A DNA stretch of 62,509 nt from Succinivibrionaceae bacterium (GTDB lineage: Bacteria > Pseudomonadota > Gammaproteobacteria > Enterobacterales > Succinivibrionaceae). The notes under the pieces were generated by a model. That model saw only the letters and a list, made by a program, of their open reading frames with translations. It was not told the DNA's origin and ran no database searches. The DNA is taken from positions 1 to 62,509 of the forward strand of contig JAHZGH010000007.1 of assembly GCA_019420905.1 (NCBI GenBank), given 5' to 3'. The first letter of the stretch is position 1. The number at the start of each line of letters is the position of its first letter. The position numbers and the translations under genes were made by a program. Below, piece after piece: positions 8,946 through 18,913 of the stretch.

Positions 8946-10064
8946 ATGGACGTTTCTAAATCATTTTGTATGCATGGACGGACTATTCCATTTATCAGTA
9001 TTCCAAGCTTACTTGCACATATTAAGACTGATTCAGAGTGCTTAGTCATTACTGAAAAGCGGATTTTAGAGCAATATGCTCACGAGCTTGGTAAAGCCCG
9101 CATCATTTGCCGAGAAAATTATAAAAAAGGTCCAACTACCGTCTCCTTAATAGAGCAAATTTCAACTGATGCCGGTGCCGACTTTAACCATGTCATAGGC
9201 ATCGGCGGAGGAGCTGTATTAGATATTGCTAAAATCCTAAGCCTACAAACTATTATCCCTGTCTCTGAGCTGTTTGAAAATGAACAAGCTCCTAAAAAAG
9301 CTCGTTTTCTGACTCTTGTGCCTACAACTCCAGGTACAGGAAGCGAAGCCACGCCTTTTGCTGCAGTATTATTTGAAAAGGAACGGGTGCAAAGGATTTT
9401 AATTTCTGATGCATTGAATGCCGATGAGATTTTATTATGTCCGCGCTTTTTAAAAGGAATTCCATTTAAAGTCTTAGCGGCAAGCTCATTTGTAGGCTTT
9501 GTCCATGCTTGTGAGGGGTTTACCTCTCCTTTAGCCACAGCTATTACCAGAGCTCTGGCTGAAAAATCCTTAAGGACTTTAATAAAAATCTGGAAACAGG
9601 TCGCAACCTACGGCATTGGATCTTTGGAAAATGAATATGAAAACTTGCAAAATGCCGGCAATTTAGCCGGTATCGTTTGTGCAAATACCGGAGGAGCCGC
9701 GGTTCCGGCTTTAGCATATCCCTTATGCATACGCTTAGGCATTCCTCACGGCGAAGCCTGCTATCAGGTTTTTTCTAAGGTATTCTTAGCCTATATGCAC
9801 AAGAGTCATAGCCGAGCATTAGAGGAATTGATTGAAATTTTAGCTGATGCACTCAAATGCAATAAAAATGACGTCTTTACAAAGATCCAAACTCTCTGCG
9901 ACGCAATTATTGAGCATAAAAACCTGCGTGATTACGGCATGAAAGAAGAAAATATACTTGAATATACAGACTTAGTTCTAACTAGACAGCATATGCTTAT
10001 TTCAAACAGCAACGACCAATTAACCGTATCGGAAATTGTTAAGATTTATAAAGATCTCCTCTAA
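8946..10064 (+). CDS. Iron-ADH family protein, 4-hydroxybutyrate dehydrogenase-like, metal site degraded
   Basis: Member of the iron-containing alcohol dehydrogenase family, 372 residues. The nucleotide-binding half is intact: GIGGGAVLDIAK (about 87-98) and PTTPGTGSE (about 128-136). The overall pattern, including PHGEACYQVF and the C-terminal YGMKEENI, resembles clostridial 4-hydroxybutyrate dehydrogenase. Two of the four usual metal ligands are replaced: the Asp four residues before HACEG is Val, and the first His of the HALxxP segment is Pro (AAVPALAYP). The His in HACE and in PHGE remain. NAD-linked alcohol/semialdehyde chemistry is therefore uncertain. I chose ATG at 8946 over GTG at 8940 because AAGGA is then at normal spacing. 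It is monocistronic, with a hairpin after the stop. Confidence 0.8.
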   Translation: MDVSKSFCMHGRTIPFISIPSLLAHIKTDSECLVITEKRILEQYAHELGKARIICRENYKKGPTTVSLIEQISTDAGADFNHVIGIGGGAVLDIAKILSLQTIIPVSELFENEQAPKKARFLTLVPTTPGTGSEATPFAAVLFEKERVQRILISDALNADEILLCPRFLKGIPFKVLAASSFVGFVHACEGFTSPLATAITRALAEKSLRTLIKIWKQVATYGIGSLENEYENLQNAGNLAGIVCANTGGAAVPALAYPLCIRLGIPHGEACYQVFSKVFLAYMHKSHSRALEELIEILADALKCNKNDVFTKIQTLCDAIIEHKNLRDYGMKEENILEYTDLVLTRQHMLISNSNDQLTVSEIVKIYKDLL

Positions 10065-10070
10065 AAATAT

Positions 10071-10110
10071 GTTCTCATAGCTCTATTTTATAGGCTATGA
10101 GAACCTTTTT
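10071..10110. terminator. Bidirectional terminator
   Basis: Perfect 11-bp stem GTTCTCATAGC / GCTATGAGAAC with a 12-base loop, followed on the plus strand by CTTTTT and on the minus strand by ATATTTTT. It sits between the convergent ADH-like gene and tadA and can serve both. Confidence 0.8.
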
Positions 10111-10645
10111 ATTGCTTTTCTAGCCAATCACGATTACGGCCGCGCTCTTTAAGCCAGTCACGCCCTTCTTTATGCATCTTACGCCGCATTTTAAAAAAAC
10201 TGCGCAGAATATCTGCACACTCATCCTGCAAAATACCTCCGACAATATTAGGATGATGATTATGTCGAATATCATTTAAAACATTAAACACACTGCCGCA
10301 GGCTCCGGTTTTAGGATCCGCAGCCCCAAAATAAACATTTTTAATGCGTGCATGAATAATTGCACCAGAACACATGCAGCAAGGCTCTAAAGTAACATAT
10401 AAAGACAACTCCGGTAATCTATAGTTATTAAGCCTCTCACCGGCATTCCTCAAAGCCATTACCTCGGCATGAGCCGTTGGATCAGATGCCGATATGGTCA
10501 TATTGCAGCCTTGACCTACTATGCGCCCAAATTCATCAACAATAACGCATCCTACAGGGATTTCTCCGTGCTCTAAGGCTAAACGCGCCTGAGCTAAAGC
10601 TAAATGCATATAATACTCAGGCTCTTTTAAAAAATTATCTGCCAA
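10109..10645 (-). CDS. tadA: TadA, tRNA-specific adenosine deaminase
   Basis: Deaminates A34 to inosine in the anticodon of tRNA-Arg, an essential step for decoding CGN codons. The 178-residue protein has the cytidine/deoxycytidylate deaminase fold: zinc ligands H59 (TAHAEVMAL), C89 and C92 (LEPCCMC), with catalytic E61. The N-terminal helix YYMHLALAQARLALEHGEIPVG is typical. The C-terminus extends as a basic tail (MRRKMHKEGRDWLKERG), somewhat longer than the minimal enzyme. Its start overlaps the end of dgkA by 11 bases, so the two are translationally linked. Confidence 0.95.
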   Translation of the reverse strand: MADNFLKEPEYYMHLALAQARLALEHGEIPVGCVIVDEFGRIVGQGCNMTISASDPTAHAEVMALRNAGERLNNYRLPELSLYVTLEPCCMCSGAIIHARIKNVYFGAADPKTGACGSVFNVLNDIRHNHHPNIVGGILQDECADILRSFFKMRRKMHKEGRDWLKERGRNRDWLEKQ

Positions 10646-11021
10646 AGCTCCATCCTAAATATTCAGCAATTGCGACAGCCCAGACAAAGACTGTCAAGAC
10701 TAACAAAACAAAAACACAGGCTGAGCCCAAATCTTTAGCTCTTCCAGATAACTCATGCCGCTCAAGACCGATTCTATCTACTACCGCCTCAATAGCTGAA
10801 TTCATAAGTTCAAATGCCAGTGTTAGCCACGGCATTACAATTAGCCACAATAAAGAGCTTATCGATGAAGCAATAAAAAATGCTGCTATAGTAAAAATTA
10901 TAGCTAAAATAAATTCTTGTCTTACTGCAGCTTCATTTATAAATCCAGCTTTAAAGCCTTTCATACTATAAAAAAAAGCGCGATATATACGAGTAAATCC
11001 TCGAGCTTGAACTTTGGCCAT
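10635..11021 (-). CDS. dgkA: DgkA, diacylglycerol kinase
   Basis: Small integral membrane kinase of 128 residues with three hydrophobic helices. It phosphorylates diacylglycerol released by membrane-derived oligosaccharide and lipid A modification. Family signatures are present: the N-terminal amphipathic segment, AAVRQEFILA, the catalytic ELMNSAIEAVVDRIG and the helix-3 motif RAKDLGSACVF. It is the first gene of a two-gene unit with tadA. Confidence 0.95.
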   Translation of the reverse strand: MAKVQARGFTRIYRAFFYSMKGFKAGFINEAAVRQEFILAIIFTIAAFFIASSISSLLWLIVMPWLTLAFELMNSAIEAVVDRIGLERHELSGRAKDLGSACVFVLLVLTVFVWAVAIAEYLGWSFGR

Positions 11022-11183
11022 ACTGTACCTTCAAAATAAATTTACCTTTAATAATTAAGCATCCATTATTTAATAGCTAAAAATTTTTACTTGATTTTTT
11101 ATCTTAGTTTTCTATTAGATTGCGTTTTATTTCTTTTAGCTTATCCTTTATAAGTAACCCCATTTTTTAAGAAGGACTTTTTT

Positions 11184-14100
11184 ATGCATAAAATCTTCTC
11201 CATACTGACATTTACTTTTTGCAGTCTTTTTTCTACAGCATATGCAAGTCCTTTAAATATTGAAAAAATCAGCAGCAATGCTGACAATAATACAGAAAAT
11301 TGCCTTATCTTCAATAAAGACCTTGAAAAAAGCCCAGTGCTTTCTGAGCTGAAAAATTACTTAAAGCTATATGACGGACCTAATGAGGTAGATTTTAATC
11401 ACAGCATAATGTCCAATCAAATATGCCTTTATAATTTAAAATACGGTCACCATTACAAGGTAATACTAGCACCAAACTTTATAAGCAGTGATGGCAGCAA
11501 AAATACAACTGCTATTGAAAAAAATTTTGTTACCTCTAATGCAGAAAGCTCAATTTCTCTTGCTAAAGGTTCTATTTTAAGTCTGCAGAATCAAGAATCA
11601 TTAAAGATTACGACCTGCAACATTGATGAAATCGAGCTGCATTTGTATAGAATATCAGCTCATGATCTTCATGATAATAATCTTTATTCATATATACAAA
11701 ATCAAAACTTAGAAAATTATAAGGTACGCAAGCTTATCAAAAATAATGCTGTATTTTTAGGGAAAAAACAGCTGTTTCTGCCCAAAAGATTAAACGAAAA
11801 TATAAATTCCGTCGTCAATTTTAAAGAATTAGGAGCTAAAGATAATTACGGCATCTACTTACTTTTAGCTACTAAGCCGAATACTGACTTCAATGATCCT
11901 TTTTTCAATGACAATGATCTTTATTTAAGTCGTCTCATCATGATTTCAAATATAGGAATTAGTGCTTATAAGGGAGATGACGGCTTAACTATAGCCCTAA
12001 GATCCTTAAAAACAGCCGAACCATATAACGGAATCAAGGTAAGTCTAATCGCCTCAAATAATGAAATTCTAGCTACAGAAAACAGCAATAAATATGGCTA
12101 TGTTCATTTTTCTCATGAACTTTTAGAGGGCAAAGGCGGACATGCCCCCATGGCTGTTTTAGCTGATGATGAAGATGACAGCCTAATTTTAGATTTACGT
12201 CAAAATAAACTTTATATTGAAAATTCAGGACGTGAGAAAAAAAATTCGCTTTATGAAATATTTGCCTATGTTGATCGCGATCTTTTAAATCCCGGAGATA
12301 CGCTAAATTTCAACGCTTTGCTACGTGATCATAATCTCAAAGCGGTAAAAGCTAAAGCTCTAATTTTTAAGCTTAGTAATCCCTATGGAGCTGTAATCGA
12401 ACAGAAAATCCTAAAAAATCAAGGTGCAGCATCTTTTAGTACTAGCTTTAAATTCGATCAGTGTCTTCCTGAGGGTATTTACACTCTTTCATTAAGCCTT
12501 GACGGACAAAATGAGCTTTATCGAAAAGAAATCTCTGTATTTAAGTTTAAGCCTCAAGTCTTCAGCATGAAGGTAATTGATAATGTTCATAATTTTAAGG
12601 CAGGACAAGCCGGCTCAATAAATTTAAACTATACCTTTAACTATGGGTCTCCAGTAAGCAACGCTGTAACCGATGGCTTTATGCGCACTGCAGCTGATAA
12701 TTATCCTTTCGATGCTCTCAAAGATTTTTACTTTGGTCCAGATACAACAACACATCAAGGGTATAACACTATTCCTTTGGGCCATTTTACCTCTGACAAA
12801 AATGGCAATACCCAAATAAGCTTTAATCTTGATGAAAGTTCATATCCTCTAAGCTTATATTTAGATCTAAACGCTAATGACACTCTAGGGAATACAAACT
12901 TCAAAACATTAAAGTATAAAATCAATGCCTCTAACAATATTGTTGGGGTCAAGCGCCTAGATGCAGAAAACTTTGCAATTACTCAGACAAATCCATCAGG
13001 AAAATTTATTAAAGGAGATATAGACTATCGCCTGTTTAAATTAAGAACTACCTGGCAATACGCCTATGAAAATGGTTCCTGGCGTTATACTCCTGTCGAA
13101 ATCAGAATACCCGTAAACTCTGGAAAAATAACTTTAACTACTGAACAGCTTGATAAGAGTGCCTTAAAAATGGATCTTGAAGACGGCTGTTACTGTCTGG
13201 AGCTTGATAACCATAAATCACTAACATCTTTGCGTTTTTATAAAGGTTATTTCAACCCTGATAATACCAGTAAGCCCGAGCAATTCAGCGTAAGTCTTGA
13301 TAAGAAGACTTATATTCCAGGACAAGAGGCAAAGCTTAGCTTCGATCTTCCTTTCGATGGCTATGCCGATCTGGTTTTAGGCACAAATAAATTAAGTTCG
13401 ATTAATCACTACAAAGTAAAAAAAGGTAAAAATGAAATTTCTGTTCACATAGATGAAAGCATGGGAACTGGAACTCATGCTCTAATTTCAGTATATACGC
13501 AGGAACAAGCGACTAGTCCCTCTATTCGTACGCTAGGTCTTGTATATATACCAGTTAAAATAGAAAATTCAGCTCTTAAAATAGAAGCTGAAATTCCTGA
13601 TAACTTAAAACCTAATGATACTTTGGAAATTCCTTTAACTATTACAGGAGGGGAAGGTAAAACCTACTATACTGCAGCTTTAGTTGATGACGGAATCTTA
13701 GGGCTTACGAATTTTAAAGCTCCAGATCCTTTAACCTATTTAAACTCAGCAAAGCTATTCTCTCTTGATGTTTACGATCTCTACGGTTATTTAATAAATA
13801 CCGCAACTGACTTAAAGCAAGGATATGGGGCTGATTCCTTAAATCTCAGCGCTAATAAAAATAATGCTCCTATCTCCGTAAGAGAAAAACTTATAAATCT
13901 TTATCAGGGAATAACAGAACTTAAGGATGGCAAAGGCCTAATCAAATTTAAACTGCCTAAACGTCAAAGCGGCGCAAAGCTTATGATCGTTGCTTGGAAT
14001 GATACGGCTTTAGGATCTTTTAATTATGATTTAAAAATCCACGATAAAGTATCCGTACATGCTGCCATTCCTCTATATGCCTATACACAAGATGAAATTG

Positions 14101-15647
14101 AAACAAATCTTGCCTTAACTAATCTTGAAGATAAAAAAAATACATACAAGCTAAGCCTTATCTGTGAAGGGGCTCTTAAATGCAAAGAGCTAAAAGATCT
14201 AACTTTAGAAAACTTAAATGATAAAAAACAATTAAATTTCAAAATTGAAGCTGTAAATTCTGGATCTGGCCTAATTAAGCTTAATATTCAAGGAGATAAT
14301 TATAATTTTAATGATAAATATAGCATTGATGTTTTAAAGCCTGACTTACAGTTTTTATCTTTTAACTTTTCAGATAAAAAAGAAGAAATTAATATCTTTA
14401 AAAAGGATTATATTGATATAACAAAAAACAGAAGTTCTGTACCAAATCTCATCTCTGAATCCCTACTTTTAAAAACGCTTGATGAGGAAATAATCTCCTC
14501 TGAAGATGCCTTTTATACTTTAAATACACTTTTATGTATTAAAGAAGCTGATTCTGTTTTATACGCAAAACACCAAAAAGCTATAGATACAAAAATAAAT
14601 TATGGCATAAAGCTCTTGACCTCACTTATAGATTTAAGAGGTTATTTAAATGACTTTTATGATAATCGCTTAAGCCTAGATGTAGCTTATCTTTTAAGAC
14701 GTGCTGTATCTAACGGATTTAAAGTTAATGCCGAAACGTTAAAATGCGGAGAGGCTCTCATAGTAAATACCTCTCAAAGCTACAATCCTGTCTTAGCTAC
14801 TACAGCTTTAAAATACAGAGCATTAAACGGTGAAAATGTTTTAGCTCAAAGCCGTTATCTCTTTGATACTCAAATAGAGCCTAATGTAGAAAGCATGGCG
14901 CAATTTGCCCATATATTCACAATATTAGGAGATAAGGAACGCGCCTTATCAGCAATAAACAAGGGAATTGATCAGCTAAAAACATTCTCAAAACTTATGC
15001 AGATCAAAAAATATGATGATGCCTCTCGCTTTACTTCAAAAGCTAAGCTTGATGCTTTAAATTTAATTGGAGCATATTTAAGAATAGATAGCTATGAAAA
15101 TATGCCTGAATATTTAAAAGAAAGCTTAAAAACAAATATTCAAGGACCTTTAAGTCCTAAGACTATCAGTTTATATTTAGATATCTCTGCTAAAGCACAA
15201 AATACAGACAATTATCAAAGTGTAATTACTTATGGCAAAGCTTATAAGAGCCTTAAGTCTTCAGACAATATAAGTTTTAAGCGACAATATCTTAATGATA
15301 AAGGTGAAAATATCAAATGGCAGGAACTTAAAGCCGGAGATTTAATTACTGTGGTAGAGACTATTAAATTTACAGGAAAAGCTCCTTTAGATTTAACTAA
15401 AATTAGCACCATTCCTGCTAACTTAAGTCTAATTACAGATATACCTTTTACTGAAAAATTTGATAATTTAAAATCGCCATATAAAAGTTATATAAAAAAT
15501 AACAACTTAAAATACGAGCACTATAGATATTTTGACAACGAAATAACTTCAGCTTATCGTTATCTTGTTCTCTATAACGGCAGCTTTAAAGAAGCTAATA
15601 CTATAATTTATGATGAAAATAACCCTGTTTTTATAAACTGTGATTAA
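11184..15647 (+). CDS. Bacterial alpha-2-macroglobulin family protein, no thioester
   Basis: Secreted protein of 1,487 residues. A signal peptide (cleavage probably after STAYA, about 21) has no lipobox, so it should be periplasmic rather than a lipoprotein. Macroglobulin-type features include FAYVDRDLLNPGDTLNF (MG3-like), LSLDKKTYIPGQEAKLSF, YTAALVDDGILGLTNF and AVWN/VAWNDTALGSF near the complement-like region. The CxEQ thioester that traps proteases in many homologues is absent: the position expected near ISESLLLKTLDEEI has no Cys, and no CxEQ occurs anywhere. It overlaps pbpC by eight bases. The A2M-PBP1C pairing is known in Proteobacteria and is thought to guard or repair the envelope after protease attack. 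Confidence 0.88.
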   Translation: MHKIFSILTFTFCSLFSTAYASPLNIEKISSNADNNTENCLIFNKDLEKSPVLSELKNYLKLYDGPNEVDFNHSIMSNQICLYNLKYGHHYKVILAPNFISSDGSKNTTAIEKNFVTSNAESSISLAKGSILSLQNQESLKITTCNIDEIELHLYRISAHDLHDNNLYSYIQNQNLENYKVRKLIKNNAVFLGKKQLFLPKRLNENINSVVNFKELGAKDNYGIYLLLATKPNTDFNDPFFNDNDLYLSRLIMISNIGISAYKGDDGLTIALRSLKTAEPYNGIKVSLIASNNEILATENSNKYGYVHFSHELLEGKGGHAPMAVLADDEDDSLILDLRQNKLYIENSGREKKNSLYEIFAYVDRDLLNPGDTLNFNALLRDHNLKAVKAKALIFKLSNPYGAVIEQKILKNQGAASFSTSFKFDQCLPEGIYTLSLSLDGQNELYRKEISVFKFKPQVFSMKVIDNVHNFKAGQAGSINLNYTFNYGSPVSNAVTDGFMRTAADNYPFDALKDFYFGPDTTTHQGYNTIPLGHFTSDKNGNTQISFNLDESSYPLSLYLDLNANDTLGNTNFKTLKYKINASNNIVGVKRLDAENFAITQTNPSGKFIKGDIDYRLFKLRTTWQYAYENGSWRYTPVEIRIPVNSGKITLTTEQLDKSALKMDLEDGCYCLELDNHKSLTSLRFYKGYFNPDNTSKPEQFSVSLDKKTYIPGQEAKLSFDLPFDGYADLVLGTNKLSSINHYKVKKGKNEISVHIDESMGTGTHALISVYTQEQATSPSIRTLGLVYIPVKIENSALKIEAEIPDNLKPNDTLEIPLTITGGEGKTYYTAALVDDGILGLTNFKAPDPLTYLNSAKLFSLDVYDLYGYLINTATDLKQGYGADSLNLSANKNNAPISVREKLINLYQGITELKDGKGLIKFKLPKRQSGAKLMIVAWNDTALGSFNYDLKIHDKVSVHAAIPLYAYTQDEIETNLALTNLEDKKNTYKLSLICEGALKCKELKDLTLENLNDKKQLNFKIEAVNSGSGLIKLNIQGDNYNFNDKYSIDVLKPDLQFLSFNFSDKKEEINIFKKDYIDITKNRSSVPNLISESLLLKTLDEEIISSEDAFYTLNTLLCIKEADSVLYAKHQKAIDTKINYGIKLLTSLIDLRGYLNDFYDNRLSLDVAYLLRRAVSNGFKVNAETLKCGEALIVNTSQSYNPVLATTALKYRALNGENVLAQSRYLFDTQIEPNVESMAQFAHIFTILGDKERALSAINKGIDQLKTFSKLMQIKKYDDASRFTSKAKLDALNLIGAYLRIDSYENMPEYLKESLKTNIQGPLSPKTISLYLDISAKAQNTDNYQSVITYGKAYKSLKSSDNISFKRQYLNDKGENIKWQELKAGDLITVVETIKFTGKAPLDLTKISTIPANLSLITDIPFTEKFDNLKSPYKSYIKNNNLKYEHYRYFDNEITSAYRYLVLYNGSFKEANTIIYDENNPVFINCD

Positions 15648-17622
15648 AAAACTTCTGATAATACTCCCTGTAATCGCAATTTTAGGGAGTATTTTTATCT
15701 CATCCATACCAAAGCTTGATATCTATGAGCACCGATCTCTTGCTGTTTATGACAGAGAAGATAATCTTATAGCCTATAACCTTACAGCTGACGGCTATCT
15801 TAGACTAAAAACTACGGTAGCAGAGGTAGATCCGCTTTATTTAAAGCTTCTGCTTGCAAGCGAAGATAAACGCTTTAAATATCATCTGGGAGTCGACCCT
15901 TTAGCTGTCATTCGTGCTTTTTTCTCTAATTTAAAAGCAAACTCCACAGTCTCTGGCGCTTCTACTATTGCCATGCAGACAGCTAGGAACCTAAAGAAGG
16001 ACTTGCGTTACGGCTATTACAATAAATTAAGACAGGCGCTAGCTGCAATCTATCTTACCTGTACTTTAGGACGTGATGAAATTTTAAACATATACCTTTC
16101 TACTGTACCAATGGGAGGTAATCTTGAGGGGGTCAAAGCTGCTTCTTTAGCTTGGTTTGGACATCTGCCAAATAAGCTCTCGCCTGCGGAGGCAGCTCTT
16201 TTGGTAGCTCTGCCACGTTCTCCTGAAAAATTGCGTCCAGATAAATTTATCAAAAGCGCCCGCTACTATCGCAATGAAGTATTGCGCCTTGGAGTTGCAA
16301 ACAGAGTTATATCCGAAGATGTCGCCACTGCAGCGACTCAAGAAGATTTGCCTGTAAAAATGCAGAAAATTTATCAAGATGCCTTATGCCTAAAAAACTT
16401 TTTTAATACGCCTGGTGTTTATGAATATCATACAAATCTTGATCCAAAGATACAGGAGATTTTAAAGCACGCAGCTCATGATTATCTGCTTGAGAAAAAT
16501 GCTTTTGAAACAATGGCTGCAGTAGTCATAAATAATAAAACATTTGAGGTTGCAGGTTATATGGGGTCAGCCGACACTAAAACATCACTTATGGATCTTC
16601 CTCACGCCCTAAGATCTCCAGCTTCAACTTTAAAGCCTTTTATCTATGCTAAAGCATTTGACAGTGGTCTTCTACATCCTAAAACTATAGTTTATGATGA
16701 ACAGGAATATTTTGGTGCCTGGGCTCCTAATAACTACTCTCGTAAATTTCATGGAGCCGTAACTGCAAGTGAAAGTCTGGCAAATTCTTTAAATCTGCCT
16801 GCCATAGACATAATCTTAAAATTAGATCCGCAAAGATTCTTTTTATGGATAAACTCGCCTACAAACTGGATTAAAATAGCCAAAAACACCCGTCCGCACG
16901 CCGGCATTAGCTTAGGAGCCGTCAGCACAACTCTATTCGATCTCGCAAACTTTTATGCAGCCCTTGCAAATGACGGCTTATATGAAAAGGCTCGCCTTTT
17001 GCGGCATGAAAGCAAATCTTTAAGGCATCGCCTGCTATCAGAAAATTCTGCTCGCGCCACTTATGAAATCTTAAAAAAAGTCAGACGTCCTGATTTTGCG
17101 CCTGCTTCTGAAATTAGTTATAAAACAGGTACCTCTTATCAGCATGCTGATACTTATGCCATTGGCTCTCTTTATGATTATACAGCTGCAGTTTGGGTTG
17201 GCCGCCCTGACAATAACCCCATGCCAATGATGAAAACAGGTTTTTCTGCAGCAGCGCCTTATCTGTTTAAAATTTTAGAAGCGATACCTCAGCACAGAAT
17301 TCCCAAAAAAACATTAAAAGAAAGCGGAGCCTTAAGCAAAGAGCCTCCTTTATATTTAAAGACTCTTTCTAAATCAACTGTAAAAAATAACGCATTAAAG
17401 ATAGAGTTTCCTAAAAATAACAGCATCGTCAGGCCTGATTTTTATGGAAATATATATATTATTACCAAGAATAAACAAGGAGAATTAATTACGACTATCA
17501 ATGGAGAAATTATAGCTGATAATTATTTTTCACCACGGCATAAAGGTTTTTACAATGTTTGTGTTGCTGATGAAAGCGGACAAAATGACTGCGTTAATTT
17601 TGAAGTAGAGCTTGGCAATTAA
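15640..17622 (+). CDS. pbpC: PbpC, penicillin-binding protein 1C
   Basis: Bifunctional peptidoglycan synthase of 660 residues, shorter than the Escherichia coli protein (about 770). An N-terminal membrane anchor (about 4-23) precedes the GT51 glycosyltransferase with catalytic E75 in ASEDKRFKYHLG and SGASTIAMQTARN. The transpeptidase has S329-T-L-K332, S383-L-N385 and K495-T-G497. A short C-terminal domain (about 575-660) looks like a trimmed BiPBP_C domain. The start is GTG, overlapping the A2M stop by eight bases, so translation is coupled. The two proteins probably work together in the periplasm. Confidence 0.93.
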   Translation: MIKKLLIILPVIAILGSIFISSIPKLDIYEHRSLAVYDREDNLIAYNLTADGYLRLKTTVAEVDPLYLKLLLASEDKRFKYHLGVDPLAVIRAFFSNLKANSTVSGASTIAMQTARNLKKDLRYGYYNKLRQALAAIYLTCTLGRDEILNIYLSTVPMGGNLEGVKAASLAWFGHLPNKLSPAEAALLVALPRSPEKLRPDKFIKSARYYRNEVLRLGVANRVISEDVATAATQEDLPVKMQKIYQDALCLKNFFNTPGVYEYHTNLDPKIQEILKHAAHDYLLEKNAFETMAAVVINNKTFEVAGYMGSADTKTSLMDLPHALRSPASTLKPFIYAKAFDSGLLHPKTIVYDEQEYFGAWAPNNYSRKFHGAVTASESLANSLNLPAIDIILKLDPQRFFLWINSPTNWIKIAKNTRPHAGISLGAVSTTLFDLANFYAALANDGLYEKARLLRHESKSLRHRLLSENSARATYEILKKVRRPDFAPASEISYKTGTSYQHADTYAIGSLYDYTAAVWVGRPDNNPMPMMKTGFSAAAPYLFKILEAIPQHRIPKKTLKESGALSKEPPLYLKTLSKSTVKNNALKIEFPKNNSIVRPDFYGNIYIITKNKQGELITTINGEIIADNYFSPRHKGFYNVCVADESGQNDCVNFEVELGN

Positions 17623-17679
17623 AAGTATATATTTTCTGCTTTTAAGTATATTTACTGCCAAACAGCTGCTAAAAATAAA

Positions 17680-18438
17680 TTAAAAAAAATCATAAATAAT
17701 CTTAATAATAAAAATCACCATAACAGCAATCATTACTGGCATAACAGCTTTAGAGCCTCTATAATCAAAAAAGCGTGTGCCCAAATAATTTCCCAGAATA
17801 CTGAAAAATCCCGCAACCAGACCTAAATAAATTAAAACTGACGAATTAGATAAAAAAACGACAAAGGCGGCTACATTAGTTGCCAAATTGATAGCTTTAG
17901 CTGTACCATTAGCCTCTTTTAAACTTAAATGGGCTATTAAAGTTAAAGCTAAAATTAAAAAAGTTCCTGTACCAGGCCCATAAAAGCCATCATATATGCC
18001 TAAAGTAAAAGAAATCAAAATACATAAAACTTTAGTTTTATTTTGACTATGAGGCTCATGATTTTGACTAAAAGGCTTTCTTCTCCATAAATAAAAAGCT
18101 GTTAACGGCAAAATTACCAACATAAAAAGCTTTAAGAGCGTATCGTCAATAAACAGTACCAAACGCGCACCCAAAGCGGATCCTAAAAAAGCAAAAACAA
18201 CAAGCAATAAGCTTCTTTTAAAATCAATATAGCCTTCTTTAGCATAGCGATAAGTAGCTAAAAAAGTTCCTAGCATTGAAGAGAATTTATTCGTTCCTAA
18301 AGCATAATGTACCGGCAATCCGGAGATAAGATAGCCTGGAAGAGAAATAAGTCCGCCGCCTCCTGCTACAGCATCAACAAAACCTGCTATAAAGACAAAA
18401 GGACACACTATAAGGTAGGTATATATATCAACAGCCAC
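17680..18438 (-). CDS. TauE/SafE (TSUP) family membrane permease
   Basis: Membrane protein of about 252 residues with seven or eight hydrophobic helices. The TSUP signature AGFVDAVAGGGGLISLPGYL lies near the N-terminus and a second repeat half has LGIYDGFYGPGTGTFL. Family members export sulfite, sulfoacetate or related organic anions; the substrate here cannot be told. The frame is open 36 bases further upstream, but GAGGAG lies six bases before the GTG at 18438, which is the better start. It is monocistronic and convergent with pbpC. Confidence 0.88.
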   Translation of the reverse strand: MAVDIYTYLIVCPFVFIAGFVDAVAGGGGLISLPGYLISGLPVHYALGTNKFSSMLGTFLATYRYAKEGYIDFKRSLLLVVFAFLGSALGARLVLFIDDTLLKLFMLVILPLTAFYLWRRKPFSQNHEPHSQNKTKVLCILISFTLGIYDGFYGPGTGTFLILALTLIAHLSLKEANGTAKAINLATNVAAFVVFLSNSSVLIYLGLVAGFFSILGNYLGTRFFDYRGSKAVMPVMIAVMVIFIIKIIYDFF

Positions 18439-18517
18439 AAAAATCTCCTCAAAAAAGCTTGTAAATACTAGCACAACTTTGTTGAAGAGATAACGCTTGC
18501 TCCAAAAACTTACATTT

Positions 18518-18913
18518 TTAATTTGCAGAGATTATATATTTGCTAGAAGTAAGTCTTACAAATGTAACTTCTTCATATCCTTGCTGATTTTCACGCGGAA
18601 CTTCATCTCTAAATTTTAGATTAGTGTTAACCCAAACTTTTTTAGTCTCAGCACCCTTAGGAATATTATCCTTAGTGCAGTCATTGTATACATATACATT
18701 ATGGATATCATTTATATTATCCAAAATAATTGGAGCTTCCTCTCCAGAGGCAAATACATACCAACCTTCAGTTAACCACTTAGTTTTATCTGTTCTTGCA
18801 TTAATAGCTAAGGAACAGTCCTCGGTTGATTCATTTTTTACATCAATACGCACTGATGCGCAAGCACTACCTACACTTAAGGCTATTAAGGCTGCTAAAA
18901 ATAATTTTTTCAT
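18518..18913 (-). CDS. Small secreted protein, DUF1036-like
   Basis: Protein of 131 residues with a clear signal peptide (MKKLFLAALIALSVGSACAS, cleavage near 19). The mature part has NESTEDCSLAINARTD, then WLTEGWYVFASGEEAPIIL and VYVYNDC. The TEGW...G.....I pattern recalls DUF1036, in which small periplasmic proteins share a TEGWW motif. Cys at 33 and 79 could form a disulfide. No function is known to me, and the neighbours do not help. Confidence 0.6.
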   Translation of the reverse strand: MKKLFLAALIALSVGSACASVRIDVKNESTEDCSLAINARTDKTKWLTEGWYVFASGEEAPIILDNINDIHNVYVYNDCTKDNIPKGAETKKVWVNTNLKFRDEVPRENQQGYEEVTFVRLTSSKYIISAN

